Assembly (NCBI GenBank): GCA_964036315.1
Contig: CAXIWW010000817.1
Coordinates: 1,275,501 to 1,339,500, forward strand
Direction: 5' to 3'
Length of the DNA: 64,000 nucleotides
DNA from: Acanthosepion esculentum
Taxonomy: Eukaryota; Mollusca; Cephalopoda; Sepiida; Sepiidae
In this document: positions 25,800 to 37,648 of the stretch, piece after piece
How positions within the stretch are numbered: position 1 is the first letter of the stretch
Layout: every line of letters starts with the position of its first letter
Position numbers and translations under genes: made by a program
The notes under the pieces: model-generated
Told to the model about the DNA's origin: nothing
The model's database searches: none
What the model saw: the letters and a program-made list of their open reading frames with translations, nothing else

Positions 25800-27200
25800 A
25801 AGGCTGCTCCGAGCCGACTTCTCTTGGCTCTCTTGTGAAAACTGCCTTACAAGCAATCTCAGGCTTCTACAAGCCGAATACGCCTGGCTCTTTTGTAGCA
25901 ACTGCCTTACATGCAATCACAGCAGCAAGCCCAATTCTCTTGGATTTTTGTGCCAGTTTCATTACAAGCAATTCCACGCAGCTACGAGCCCGTTTCCCCT
26001 GGCTTTTTGTGAAAATTGCTTTACACGCAATCTCAGGCTTCTACAAACTTACACCTTCTGACTCTTTTTTGACAACTCCCTTACAAGCAATCTCCCGCTG
26101 CTATCGGCCGACTTCTCCGGGCTATTTGTGAAAACTGTCTTACAAAGGATCTCAGGCTGCTACAAGCCGATTTCTACTGCCTCTTTTGCAGCAACTGCCT
26201 TACAAGCAATCTCAGTCTGCAACAAGCCGACTTCTCCTGGCTCTTTTGTGAAAACTGCCTTACAAGCAATGTCAGACTGCTACGAGCCGACTTCTCTTGG
26301 CTCTTTTGTGAAAACTGCCTTTCAAGCAATCTCAGGCTTCTACAAACCCACATCTCTTGTCTCTTTTGTGAAAACTGCCTTACAAGCAATCTCAGCCTGC
26401 TACAAGCCGAATTGGCCGCTACAAATCGACATATACTGGTTCTTTTGTGACAACTGCCTTACAAGCAATCTCAGGCTGACGCTAGTCCAATTCTCCTTAT
26501 TTTTGTGCTAATTGCCTTACAACCAATCCCAGGCTGCTACGAACCGATTTCTCCTGGCTCATCTGTGTCATCTGCCTTAAAAGCATTCTCAGGCTGCAGC
26601 AATATGAATTCTCCTGGCTTTTTGTGCAAATTGCCTTACAAGCAATCCCAGGCGTCTACGAGCCGATTTCTCCTGGCGCTTTTGTGGCAACTGCCTTACA
26701 AGAAATCTCAGGCTGCTACAAGCCGAATTCTCCTGGCGCTTTTATGACAACTATCTTACAATCAATGTCAGGCTGCTACGAGCCGACTTATCTTGGCTCT
26801 TTTGTGAAAACTGCCTTGCAAGTAATCTCCGGCTGCTACAAGCCGTATTCTCCTGGCGCTTTTGTGACAACTGCCTTACAAGCAATGTCAGGCTTCTACA
26901 ATCCGACATCTCCTGTCTCTTTTGTGACAACTGCTTTACAAGCAATCTCAGTCTTCCGCCAGGACAGTTCTCCTGACTTTTTGTGCCAATTGCCTTAAAA
27001 GCAATCCCAGGCGGCTACGTGCCGATTTCTCCTGGCTCTTTTGTGGTAACTGCCTTACAAGCAATCTCAGGCTGCTACAAGCCGAATACGCCTGGCTCTT
27101 TTGTGAAACTGCTTTGCAAGCAATATCAGGCCACTACAAATCGACATCTCCTGTCTCTTTTGTGACAACTGCCTTACAAGCAATCTCAGGCATCCGGTTG
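25800..27200 (+). repeat. Sat2 segment also present at about 59,640-61,000
   Basis: A run of units matches 59,640-61,000 in order. Markers are ATGCAATCACAGCAGCAAGC, CAATTCCACGCAGC, CTATCGGCC, AAAGGATCTCAGG, CAGTCTGCAACAA and CAGTCTTCCGCCAGGACAG. The first 330 bp recur a third time at 57,825-58,130. The 57.8 and 59.6 kb copies share a 16-bp loss (CTGGCTTTACACG), which the copy here lacks. Confidence 0.85.
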
Positions 27201-27326
27201 TCCAATTCTCCTGATTTTTTGTGCCAATTACCATACAAGCAATCCCAGGCTGCCACGAACCGATTTCCCATGGCTCATTTGTGGCATCTGACTTACAAGC
27301 ATTCTCAGGCTACAGCAATATGAATT

Positions 27327-27806
27327 CTTCTGCCTCTATTCTGCCAACTGCCTTCCAAGCAATCTCAGGCTTCTACGAGTCTGGCTCTTCTATGACAACT
27401 GCCTTACAAGCAATCTCAGGCTGCTACGAGCCGAACTCCTGGCTCTTTTTTGCCAATTGCATTACAAGCCATCCCAGGCTGGTACTAGCGGATTTCTCCT
27501 GGCTCTTTTGTGGCAACTGCCTTACAAGCAATCTCAGGCTGCTACAAGCGGAATTCTCCTGGCTCTTTTGTGACAACTGATTAAAAGCAATCTAAGGTTT
27601 CTACGAGCCGTCATCACCTTTTTTTTGACAAATGCCTTAAAAGTAATCTCAGACTGCTACAAGTCGTCTACGCCTGGCCTTACAAGCAATCTCAGGGTGC
27701 AGCAAGCCTAATTCTACTGGCTTTTTGGCCAATTGCCTCACAAGCCATCCCAGGCTGCTACGGGCTGATTTCTTCTGGCTCTTTTGTGGCAAATGCATTA
27801 CAAGCA
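27327..27806 (+). repeat. Sat2 segmental duplication, copy 2, ending at the Sat1 junction
   Basis: This is the second copy of 25,262-25,735. It stops exactly where Sat1 block II starts, so the array edge lies within the duplicated segment. Confidence 0.82.
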
Positions 27807-27814
27807 AGTCCCAC
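27800..27814. other. Sat2 to Sat1 junction
   Basis: TTACAAGCAA of Sat2 is followed directly by GTCCCACGCAG of Sat1. The bases AA (or AAG) are expected on both sides, since Sat1 units end in AGAAA before GTCCC. The switch is therefore clean, with at most 2-3 bases of microhomology. Confidence 0.88.
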
Positions 27815-29042
27815 GCAGATGAGCCCCACCCAGGAGACAGTCCCAGAAAGTCCCACGCAGACGACCCCCAGTCCCAGAAAGTCCCAGGCAGACGACCCCC
27901 AGTCCCAGAAAGTCCAACGCAGACGAACCCCAGTCCCAGAAAGTCCCACGGAGACGACCCCCAGTCCCAGAAAGTCCCACGGATACGAACCCCCACCCAG
28001 GAGACAGTCCCAGAAAGTCCCACGCAGACGACCCCCAGTCCAAGAAAATCCAACGCAGACGAGCCCCATTCCCAGAAAGTCCCACGCAGACGATCCCACA
28101 CCCAGGAGACAGTCCCAGAAAGACCCACGGAGACGACCCCCAGTCCCAGAAAGTCCCACGGAGACGAACCCCCACCCAGGAGACAGTCCCAGAAAGTCCC
28201 ACGCAGACGACCCCCAGTCCAAGAAAATCCAACGCAGACGAGCCCCATTCCCAGAAAGTCCCACGCAGACGATCCCACACCCAGGAGGCAGTCCCAGAAA
28301 GTCCCAAAAAGACGACCCCCACCAAGGAGACAGTCCCAGAAAGTCCCACGCAGACGACCCCAGTCCCAGAATGTCCCACGCAGACAACACCGCACCCAGG
28401 AGACTGTCCCAGAATGACCCACGCAGACGACCCCCAGTCCAAGAAAGTCCCAAAGCCGACCCCCCACCCAGAAGACAGTCACAGAAAGTCCCACGCAGAC
28501 GAGCTCCCACCCAAGAGACAGTCCCAGAAAGTCCCACGCAGACGATCCCCAGTCCCAGAAAGTCACATGCAGAGGACCCCCCACCCAGGTGTCAGTCCCA
28601 GATATTCCACGCAGACGACCCCGCACCTTGGAGACAGTCCCAGAAAGTCCCACGCAGAAGACCCCCAGTCCCAGGAAGTCCCATGCAGACGACCCCCACC
28701 CAGGAGACAGTCCCAGAAAGTCCCAGGCAGACGACCCCCCAACCAGGAGACAGTCCCAGAAAGTCCCACGTAGATGTCCCCCAATCCCAGAAAGTTCCAC
28801 GCAGACGACCCCCAGTCCCAGGAGACAGTCCCAGAAAGTCCCACGCAGACGGCCCCCCACCAAGGAGACAGTCCCAGAAAGTCCCACGCAGACGACACCC
28901 ACCCTGCAGACAGTCCCAGAAAGTCCCACGCAGACGACCCCGAGTCCCAGAAAATCCCACGCAGACGATCCCCAGTCCCAGAAAGTCCCACGCAGACGAC
29001 CCCCAGTCCCAGAAAATCCAACGCAGATGAGCCCCATTCCCA

Positions 29043-29868
29043 GATAGTCCCACGCAGACGACCCCACACCAAGGAGACAGTCCCAGAAAGTCCCACGCAG
29101 ATGACCCCAGTCCCAGAATGTCCCACGCAGACGACCCCCAGTTCCACAAAGTCCCACGCAGACAACACCGCACCCAGGAGACTGTCCCACAATGACCCAC
29201 GCATCGACCCCCAGTCCAAGAAAGTCCCACGCAGACGAGTCCCCACCCAGGAAACAGTCCCAGAAAGTCCCACGCAGACGACCCCCAATCCCAGAAAGTC
29301 CAACGCAGACGGCCCCCAGTCCCAGAAAGTCCCACGCAGTCGACCCCAAGTCAGAGAAAATCCGACGCAGACGTTCCCCCCACCCAGGAGACAGTCCCAG
29401 AATGTCCCACGCAGACGACCCCCAGTCTAAGAAAGTCACATGAAGACGACCCCCACCAAGGAGACAGTCCAAGAAAGTCCCATGCCGACGACCCCCACTC
29501 CCAGAAAGTCCTTCGTAGACGGCCCCCAGTCACAGAAAGTCCAACGCTCGACTCCCAGTCCCAGAGACTCCCCGGCAGACGACCCCCACCCAGCAGACAG
29601 TCCCAGAAAGTCCCACGCAGACGACCCCCAGTCCCAGAAAGTCCCATGCAGACGACCCCCACCCAGGAGACATTCCCAGAAAGTCCCACGCAGATGAGCC
29701 CCACCCAGGAGACAGTCCCAGAAAGTCCCACGCAGACGACCCCCTGTCCCAGAAAGTCCCACGCAGACGACCCCCAGTCCCAGAAAGTCCAACGCAGACG
29801 AACCCCAGTCCCAGAAAGTCCCACGGAGACGAACCACCACCCAGGAGACAGTCCCAGAAAGTCCGACG
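29043..29868 (+). repeat. 1,787-bp-offset Sat1 duplication, copy 1
   Basis: Markers GACCCACGCATCGACCC, AGTCAGAGAAAATCCGACG, AAAGTCACATGAAGACG, AAAGTCCTTCGTAGACGG and GTCCAACGCTCGACTCCC recur 1,787 bp downstream in the same order. Confidence 0.88.
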
Positions 29869-30540
29869 CAGACGACCCCCAGTCCCAGAAAGTACCAAAG
29901 ACGACCCCCCACCCAGGAGACAGTCCCAGAAAGTCCCACGCAGACGACCCCAGTCGCAGAAAATCCCACGCAGAGGACCCCCAGTCCAACAAAGTCCCAC
30001 GCAGACGGCCCCCAGTCCCAGAAAGTCCCACGCAGACGACCCCCAGGCCCAGCAATTCCCAGGCAGACAACCCCACACAGGAGACAGTCCCAGAAAGTCC
30101 CACGCAGACGATCCACAGTCCCAGAAAGTCCCACGCAGATGACCCCCACCCAGGAGACAATCCCAGACAGACCAACGCAGACGACCCCCAGTCCCAGAAA
30201 GTCCCAAAGACGACCCCCCACCCAGGAGACAGTCGCAGAAAGTCCCACGCAGACCAGCCGCCACCCAGGAGCCAGTCCCATAAAGTCCCACGCAGACGAT
30301 CCCCAGTCCCAGAAAGTCACATGCAGAGGACCCCCCACCCAGGTGACAGTCCCAGATATCCCACGCACATGACCCCACACCCAGGAGACAGTCCCAGAAA
30401 GTCCCACGCAGACGACCCCCATTCCCAGAAAGTCCCACGCAGAAGACACCCAGTCCCAGGAAGTCCCATGTAGACGACCCACAGTCCCAGGAGACATTCC
30501 CAGAATGTCCCACGCAGACGACCCCCCAACCAGGAGACAG

Positions 30541-30985
30541 TCCCAGAAAGTCCCACGCAGATGAGCCCCACCCAGGAGACAGTCCCAGAAAGTCCCACGC
30601 AGACGACCCCCTGTCCCAGAAAGTCCCACGCAGACGACCCCCAGTCCCAGAAAGTCCAACGCAGACGAACCCCAGTCCCAGAAAGTCCCACGGAGACGAA
30701 CCACCACCCAGGAGACAGTCCCAGAAAGTCCCACGCAGACGACCCCCAGTCCCAGAAAATCCAACGCAGATGAGCCCCATTCCCAGATAGTCCCACGCAG
30801 ACGACCCCACACCCAGGAGGCAGTCCCAGAAAGTCCCAAAAAGTCGTACCCCCACCAAGGAGACAGTCCCAGAAAGTCCCACGCAGATGACCCCCAGTCC
30901 CAGAATGTCCCACGCAGACGAACCCCAGTTCCACAAAGTCCCACGCAGACAACACCGCACCCAGGAGACTGTCCCACAATGACCC
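30541..30985 (+). repeat. 920-bp-offset Sat1 duplication, copy 1 (copy 2 at 31,461-31,905)
   Basis: CAGATGAGCCCCACCC, TTCCCAGATAGTCCC, AAAAAGTCG and CCCACAATGACCCACGC recur 920 bp downstream. The repeated segment overlaps copy 2 of the 1,787-bp duplication, so at least two overlapping events are recorded. A related copy starts near 29,690. Confidence 0.8.
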
Positions 30986-31655
30986 ACGCATCGACCCCCA
31001 GTCCAAAAAAGTCCCACGCAGACGAGTCCCCACCCAGGAAACAGTCCCAGAAAGTCCCACGCAGACGACCCCCACTCCCAGAAAGTCCAACGCAGACGGC
31101 CCCCAGTCCCAGAAAGTCCCACGCAGTCGACCCCAAGTCAGAGAAAATCCGACGCAGACGTTCCCCCCACCCAGGAGACAGTCCCAGAATGTCCCACGCA
31201 GACGACCCCCAGTCTAAGAAAGTCACATGAAGACGACCCCCACCAAGGAGACAGTCCAAGAAAGTCCCATGCCGACGACCCCCACTCCCAGAAAGTCCTT
31301 CGTAGACGGCCCCCAGTCACAGAAAGTCCAACGCTCGACTCCCAGTCCCAGACACTCCCCGGCAGACGACCCCCACCCAGCAGACAGTCCCAGAAAGTCC
31401 CACGCAGACGACCCCCAGTCCCAGAAAGTCCCATGCAGACGACCCCCACCCAGGAGACATTCCCAGAAAGTCCCACGCAGATGAGCCCCACCCAGGAGAC
31501 AGTCACAGAAAGTCCCACGCAGACGACCCCCTGTCCCAGAAAGTCCCACGCAGACGACCCCCAGTCCCAGAAAGTCCAACGCAGACGAACCCCAGTCCCA
31601 GAAAGTCCCACGGAGACGAACCACCACCCAGGAGACAGTCCCAGAAAGTCCCACG
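30786..31655 (+). repeat. 1,787-bp-offset Sat1 duplication, copy 2
   Basis: This is the second copy of 29,043-29,868. Its upstream part contains an extra unit of about 43 bp ending in AAAAAGTCGTACCCCC that the first copy lacks. Confidence 0.88.
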
Positions 31656-32609
31656 CAGACGACCCCCAGTCCCAGAAAATCCAACGCAGACGAGCCCCAT
31701 TCCCAGATAGTCCCACGCAGACGACCCCACACCCAGGAGGCAGTCCCAGAAAGTCCCAAAAAGTCGACCCCCCACCAAGGAGACAGTCCCAGAAAGTCCC
31801 ACGCAGATGACCCCCAGTCCCAGAATGTCCCACGCAGACGACCCCCAGTTCCACAAAGTCCCACGCAGACAACACCGCACCCAGGAGACTGTCCCACAAT
31901 GACCCACGCAGACGACCCCCAGTCCAAGAAAGTCCCACGCAGACGAGTCCCCACCCAGGAAACACTCCCAAAAAGTCCCACGCAGACGACCCCACACCCA
32001 GGAGAGAGTCCCAGAAAGATCCACGTAGACGACCCCCAGTCCCAGAAAGTCCCATGCAGACGAAACCCCACCCAGGAGACAGTCCCAGAAAGTCCCTCGC
32101 AGAAGAACCCCCACCCAGAAGACAGTCACAGAAAGACCCACGCAGACGACCCCCAGTCCAAGAAAGTCCCACGCAGACGACCCCCAGTCCCAGAAAGACC
32201 CACCCAGACGATCCCCAGTCCCAGAAAAATCCCACACAGACGACCCCCCATCCACGAGAGTGTCCCAGAAAGACCCACGCAGACGGCACCCAGTCCCAGA
32301 AAGTCCCACGCAGACGACCCCCAGTCCCAGAAAGCCCACGCAGACGACCCGCAGTCCCAGAAAGTCCGACGCAGACTACCCCCAGTCCCAGAATGTCCCA
32401 GGCAGTCGACACCCTACCAAGGAGACAGTCCGAGAAATTCCCACGCAGACGACCCCCACTCCCAGAAAGACCCACGCAGACGAGCACCCACCCACGAGAC
32501 AGTCGCAGAAAGACCCACGCAGACGGCCCCCAGTCCCAGAAAGTCCCACACAGACGACCCCCAGTCCTAGGAAGTCCCATGCAGACGACCCCCACCCAGG
32601 AGACAGTCC

Positions 32610-33060
32610 CAGAAAGACCGACGCAGACGACCCCCAGTCCCAGAAAGTACCAAAGACGACCCCCCACCCAGGAGACAGTCCCAGAAAGTCCCACGCAGAC
32701 GACCCCAGTCGCAGAAAATCCCACGCAGAGGACCCCCAGTCCAACAAAGTCCCACGCAGACGGCCCCCAGTCCCAGAAAGTCCCACGCAGACGACCCCCA
32801 GGCCCAGCAATTCCCAGGCAGACAACCCCCACACAGGAGACAGTCCCAGAAAGTCCCACGCAGACGATCCACAGTCCCAGAAAGTCACATGCAGAGGACC
32901 CCCCACCCAGGTGACAGTCCCAGATATCCCACGCAGATGACCCCACACCCAGGAGACAGTCCCAGAAAGTCCCACGCAGACGACCCCCATTCCCAGAAAG
33001 TCCCACGCAGAAGACACCCAGTCCCAGGAAGTCCCATGCAGACGACCCACAGTCCCAGGA
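32610..33060 (+). repeat. Sat1 segment composed of two pieces found near 29,860-30,510
   Basis: The part at 32,610-32,860 (markers AGTACCAAAGACGACC, CGCAGAAAATCCCACGCAG, CAGGCCCAGCAATTCCC) matches 29,860-30,110 at an offset of about 2,754 bp. The part from about 32,870 (AAAGTCACATGCAGAGG, CCCAGATATCCCACGC) matches 30,300-30,510 at about 2,568 bp. Relative to the earlier copy, roughly 190 bp is missing between the two. Confidence 0.78.
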
Positions 33061-36000
33061 GACATTCCCAGAATGTCCCACGCAGACGGCCCCCAGTCCC
33101 AGAAAGTCCCCCGCAGACGACCCCCAGTCCGACAAAGTCACACGCAGAAGACCCGCAGTCCCAGAAATTCCCACGCAGACGACACACGGCACAGGAGACA
33201 GTTCTCAGAAAGTCCCAAACAGACGACCCCCCACCCAGGAGACAGTCCCAGAAAGTCCCACGCAGAGGGCCCCCAGTCCCAGAAAGTCCCACGCAGACGA
33301 CCCCAGTCCAAGAAAGTCCCACGCAGACGGCCCCTCAACCAAGAGACAGTCCCAGAAAGTCCAACGCAGACGACCCCCAGTCACAGAAAATTCCACGCAG
33401 ACGTCCACCCCACCCAGGAGACAGTCCCCGAATGTCCCACGCAGACGACCCCCAGTCTAAGAAAGTCCCATGAAGACCACCCCCACGAAGGAGACAGTCC
33501 CAGAAAGTCCCAAGCCGACGACCCCCACTCCCAGAAAGTCCCTCGTAGACGGCCCCCAGTCACAGAAAGTCCAACGCAGACGACCCCCAGTCCCAGAAAG
33601 TCCCACGCAGACGACCCCCTCCAGCAGACAGTCCCAGAAAGTCCCACGCAGACAACCCCCAGTCCCAGAAAATCCCATGCAGACAACCCCCACCAGGAGA
33701 CATTCCCAGAAAGTCCAACTCAGATGAGCCCCACCCACGAGACAGTCCCAGAAAGTCCCACGCAGACGACCCCCATTCCCAGAAAGTCCCAAGTAGACGA
33801 CCCCCAGTCCAAGAAAGTCCAACGCAGACGAACACCAGTACCAGAAAGTCCCAGGGGGACGAACCCCCACCCAGGAGACAGTCCCAGAAAGACACACGGA
33901 GACGAACCCCAGTCCCAGAAAGTCCCACGCAGACGACACCCCCACCCAGGAGACAGTCCCAGAAAGTCCCACGCAGACGACCCCCAGTCCCAGAAAATCC
34001 AACGCAGACGACCACCAGTCCCAGAAAATCCAACGCAGACGAGCCCCATTCCAAAAAATCCAACGCAGACGACCCCACACCCAGGAGACAGTCCCAGAAA
34101 GTCCCACCCAGACGAACCCCCACCCAAGAGACAGTCACAGAAAGGCCCACGCAGACGACCCCCAGTCCCAGAATGTACCACGCAGACGATCCCCAGTCCC
34201 AGAAAAATCCCACACAGACGACCCACCCATCCACGAAAGTGTTCCAGAAAGACCCACGCAGACGGCACCCAGTCCCAGAAAGTCCCACGTAGACCACCCC
34301 CCAACCAGAAGACAGTCCCAGAAAGTCCCACGCAGACGAGCCCCAGTAACAGAAAGTCCCACGCAGACGACCCCAGTCCCAGAAAGTCCCACGCAGACGA
34401 CCCCGCACCCAGGAGACAGTCCCAGAAATACCCACGCAGACGACAACCACTCCCAGAAAAACGCACGCAGACGATCCCCACCCAGGAGACAGTCCCAGAA
34501 AGACCCACGCAGACGACCCGCCACCCAGGAGACAGTCCCAGAAAGTCCAACGCAGACGAACCCCCACCCAGGAGACAGTCCCAGAAAGACCCACGCAGAC
34601 CATCCCCAGTCCCAGAAAGTCCCACACAGACGACCCCCAGTCCTAGGATGTCTCATGCAGACGACCACCACCTAGGAGACAGTCCCAGAAAATCACACGC
34701 AGACGACGCCCACCCAAGAGACAGTCTCAGAAAGTCCCACGAAGACGAGCCCCCACCCAGGAGACAGTCCCAGAAAGTCCCACGCTGACGACCCCCACGC
34801 ATGAGACAGTCCCAGAAAGTACAACGCAGACGAACCCCCACCCAGGAGACAGTCCCAGAAAGACCCACGCAGACGAGCCCCAGTAACAGAAAGTACCACA
34901 CAGACGACCCCCAGTCCTAGGAAGTCCCATGCAGACGACCCCCACCAAGGAGACAGTCCCAGAAAGTCCCAAACAGACAACCCTCCACCCAGGAGACAGT
35001 CCCAGAAAGTCCCACGCAGACGACCCCAGTCCCAGAAATCCCACGCAGATGACCCCCAGTCCCAGAAAGTCCCACGCAGACGATCCCCAGTCCTACAAAG
35101 TACCAATCAGACGACCCCCCACCCAGGAGACAGTCCCATAAAGTCCCACGCAGACGACCACCAGTCCACGAAAGTCCCACGCAGACGACCCCCTCGTCCC
35201 AGAAAGTCTAACGCAGACGACCCCCAGTCCCAGAAAGTCCCACGCAGACGACCCCCAGTCCCAGAATGTCCCACGAAGACGATACCCAACCCAGGAGACA
35301 ATCCCAGAAAGTCCCACGCAGACGACCCCCAGTCCCAGAAAGTCCCATGCAGATGACCCCCCACCCAGGAGACAGTCCCAGAAAGTCCCACGCAGACGAC
35401 CCCCACACAGGAGACAGTCCCAGAATGTCCCACGTAAACGACCCACATTCACAGAAAGTCACACGCAGAAGACCCCCAGTCCCAGAAAGTCCCACGCAGA
35501 CGACACAACACACAGGAGACAGTTCTCAGAAAGTCCAAAACAGACGACCCCCCACCCAGGAGACAGTCCCAGAAAGTTCCACGCAGACGACCCCGACTCC
35601 CAGAAAGTCCCACGCAGAAGGCCCCCAGTCCCAGAAAGTCCGACGTAGACGACCCCAGTCCCAAAAAGTCCCACGCAGACGGCCCCCCCACCCAGGAGAC
35701 AGTCCCAGAAAGTCCCACGTAGACGACCCCCAGTCACAGAAAATCCCACGCAGAGGTGCCCCCCACCCAGGAGCCAGTCCCAGAAAGTTCCAAAAGGACG
35801 ACCCCCCCACCCAGGAGACAGTCCCAGAAAGTCCCACGCAGACGACCCCCAGTCCCAGAAAGTCCTACGCAGACAACCCCCAGTCCCACAAAGTCCCACG
35901 CAGACGACACCGCACCCAGGAGACTGTCCGAGACAGACCCACGCAGACGACCCACTGTCCCAGAAAGTCCCACGCAGACGAGTCCCCACCCAGGAAACAG

Positions 36001-37648
36001 TCCGAGAAAGTCCAACGCAGACGACCCCAGTCCCAGAAAGTCCCACGCAGACGGCCCCCCACGCAGGAGACAGTCCCAGAAAGTCCCACGCAGACGAACC
36101 CCAGTCACAAAAAATCCCACGCATACGTGCCCCCCACCCAGGAGCCAGTCCCAGAAAGTCCCACGCAGACGACCACCCACCCAGGAGAGAGTCCAAGAAG
36201 GACCCACGCAGACGACCCGCAGTCCCAGAAATTCCAACGCAGACGCCCCCCAGTCCCACAAAGTCCCACGCAGACGACACCGCACCCAGGAGACTGTCCC
36301 AGAAAGACCCATCAGACCCCCCCACCAAGGAGACAGCCCCAGAAAGTCCCACGCAGACGAAACAACTCCCAGGAGACAGTCCCAGAAAGTCCCATGCAGA
36401 CGACCCCCCCACCCATGAGACAGTCCCAGAAAGTCCCACGCAGACGACACCCCCCCACCAAGGAGACAGCCCCAGAAAGTACCACGCAGACGAAACACCT
36501 CCCAGGAGACAGTCCCAGAAAGACCCACGCAGACGACCCCCAGTCCCAGAAAGTCCCACGCAGACGACTCCCCACCCAGGAGACAGTCCCAGAAAGTCCC
36601 ACGCAGAAGACCGCCCACCCAGGAGAGAGTCCAAGAAAGACCCACGCAGACGACCCCGAGTCACAGAAAGTCCCATGCCGACGACACCCCACCCAGGAGA
36701 CAGTCCCAGATATCCCAAGCAGACGACCCCCACCCAGGAGATAGTCCCAGAATGTCCAACGCAGACGAGCCCCAGTCGAAGAAAGTCCCACGCAGACGAC
36801 CCCCAGACAGGAGACAGTCCCAGCAAGACCCACGCAGACGAACCCCAGTCACAGAAATTGCCACGCAGAAGAACACCCAACCAGGAGACAGTCCCAGAAA
36901 GTCCCACGCAGACGACCCCCCACCCAGGAGACAGTCCCATTTTGTCCCACGCAGACGAGCCCCCAGTCCAAGAAAGTCCCACCCAGACGACCCTCACCAA
37001 GGAGACAGTCCCAGAAAGTCCCACGCAGACGACACCCACCCAGGAGACAGTCCTATAAAGTCCCACGCAGACGACCCCCCGACCCAGGAAGTCCCATGCA
37101 GACGACCCCCACCCAGGAGACAGTCCCAGAAAGTCCCACGCAGACGACCCCCAGTCCAAGAAAATCCAACGCAGACGGACACCCACCCAGGAGACAGTCC
37201 CAGAATGTCCCACGCAGACGACCCCCCACCCAGGAGACACTCCCAGAAAGTCCACGCAGACGACCCCCAGTCCCAGAAAGTCCCACGCAGACGATCCCCC
37301 ACCCAGGAGACAGTCCCAGAAAGTCCCAAACAGACGACCCCCACCCAGGAGACAATCCCAGAAAGTCAGACTCAGACGACCCCCTGTCCCAGAAAGTCCC
37401 ATGCAGAGGAGCCCCCACCCAGGAGACTGTCCAAGAAAGTCCCACGCAGACGACCTCCAGTCCAAGAAAGTCTCATGCAGACGAGCCCCCACCCAGGAGA
37501 CAGTGCCAGAATGTCCCACGCAGACGAACCCCAGACCCAGAAAGTCCCACTCAGACGACCCCCCCACCCAGGAGACAGACCCAGAAAGGCCCAAGCAAAC
37601 GACCTCCAGTCCCAGAAAGTCCCATGCGGACGACCCCCCACCCAAGAG

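Larger units (their letters stand above)
22495..27807 (+). repeat. Sat2 array I (60-bp unit)
   Basis: This is a tandem array of 60-bp units. Each contains TTACAAGCAATCTCAGGCTG, then CTACAAGCCGAATTCTCC and TGGCTCTTTTGTGACAACTG; 59-bp units arise by loss of one A in the GTGAAAACTG segment. Variant classes alternate, marked by GAATTCTCCTGG, GACTTCTCTTGG, GAATACGCCTGG, GACATCTCCTGTC and CCAATTCTCCTGAC. EcoRI sites (GAATTC) recur in one class. Because 60 is divisible by three, 20-residue repeats appear in translation, for example TALQAISGCYKPNSPGSFVT. Many units carry stops or frameshifts, so I do not read this as a gene. Confidence 0.95.
27808..37648 (+). repeat. Sat1 array, block II
   Basis: This has the same 31/43-bp units and orientation as block I, but its own variant spectrum: AGTCCAAGAAAATCCAACG, CAGACAACACCGCACCC, CCCAGGAAGTCCCATGCAG and CCCCATTCCCAG. 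The GAGCAACGATGACG marker of block I is absent. Shortened units are more common than in block I. I see no gene or mobile element. Confidence 0.94.

Noticed and set aside
27649..29472. A 607-codon minus-strand frame crossing from Sat1 into Sat2
   Set aside because: The frame runs over a satellite junction and joins two unrelated repeat peptides. It is a by-product of low stop density in both families.
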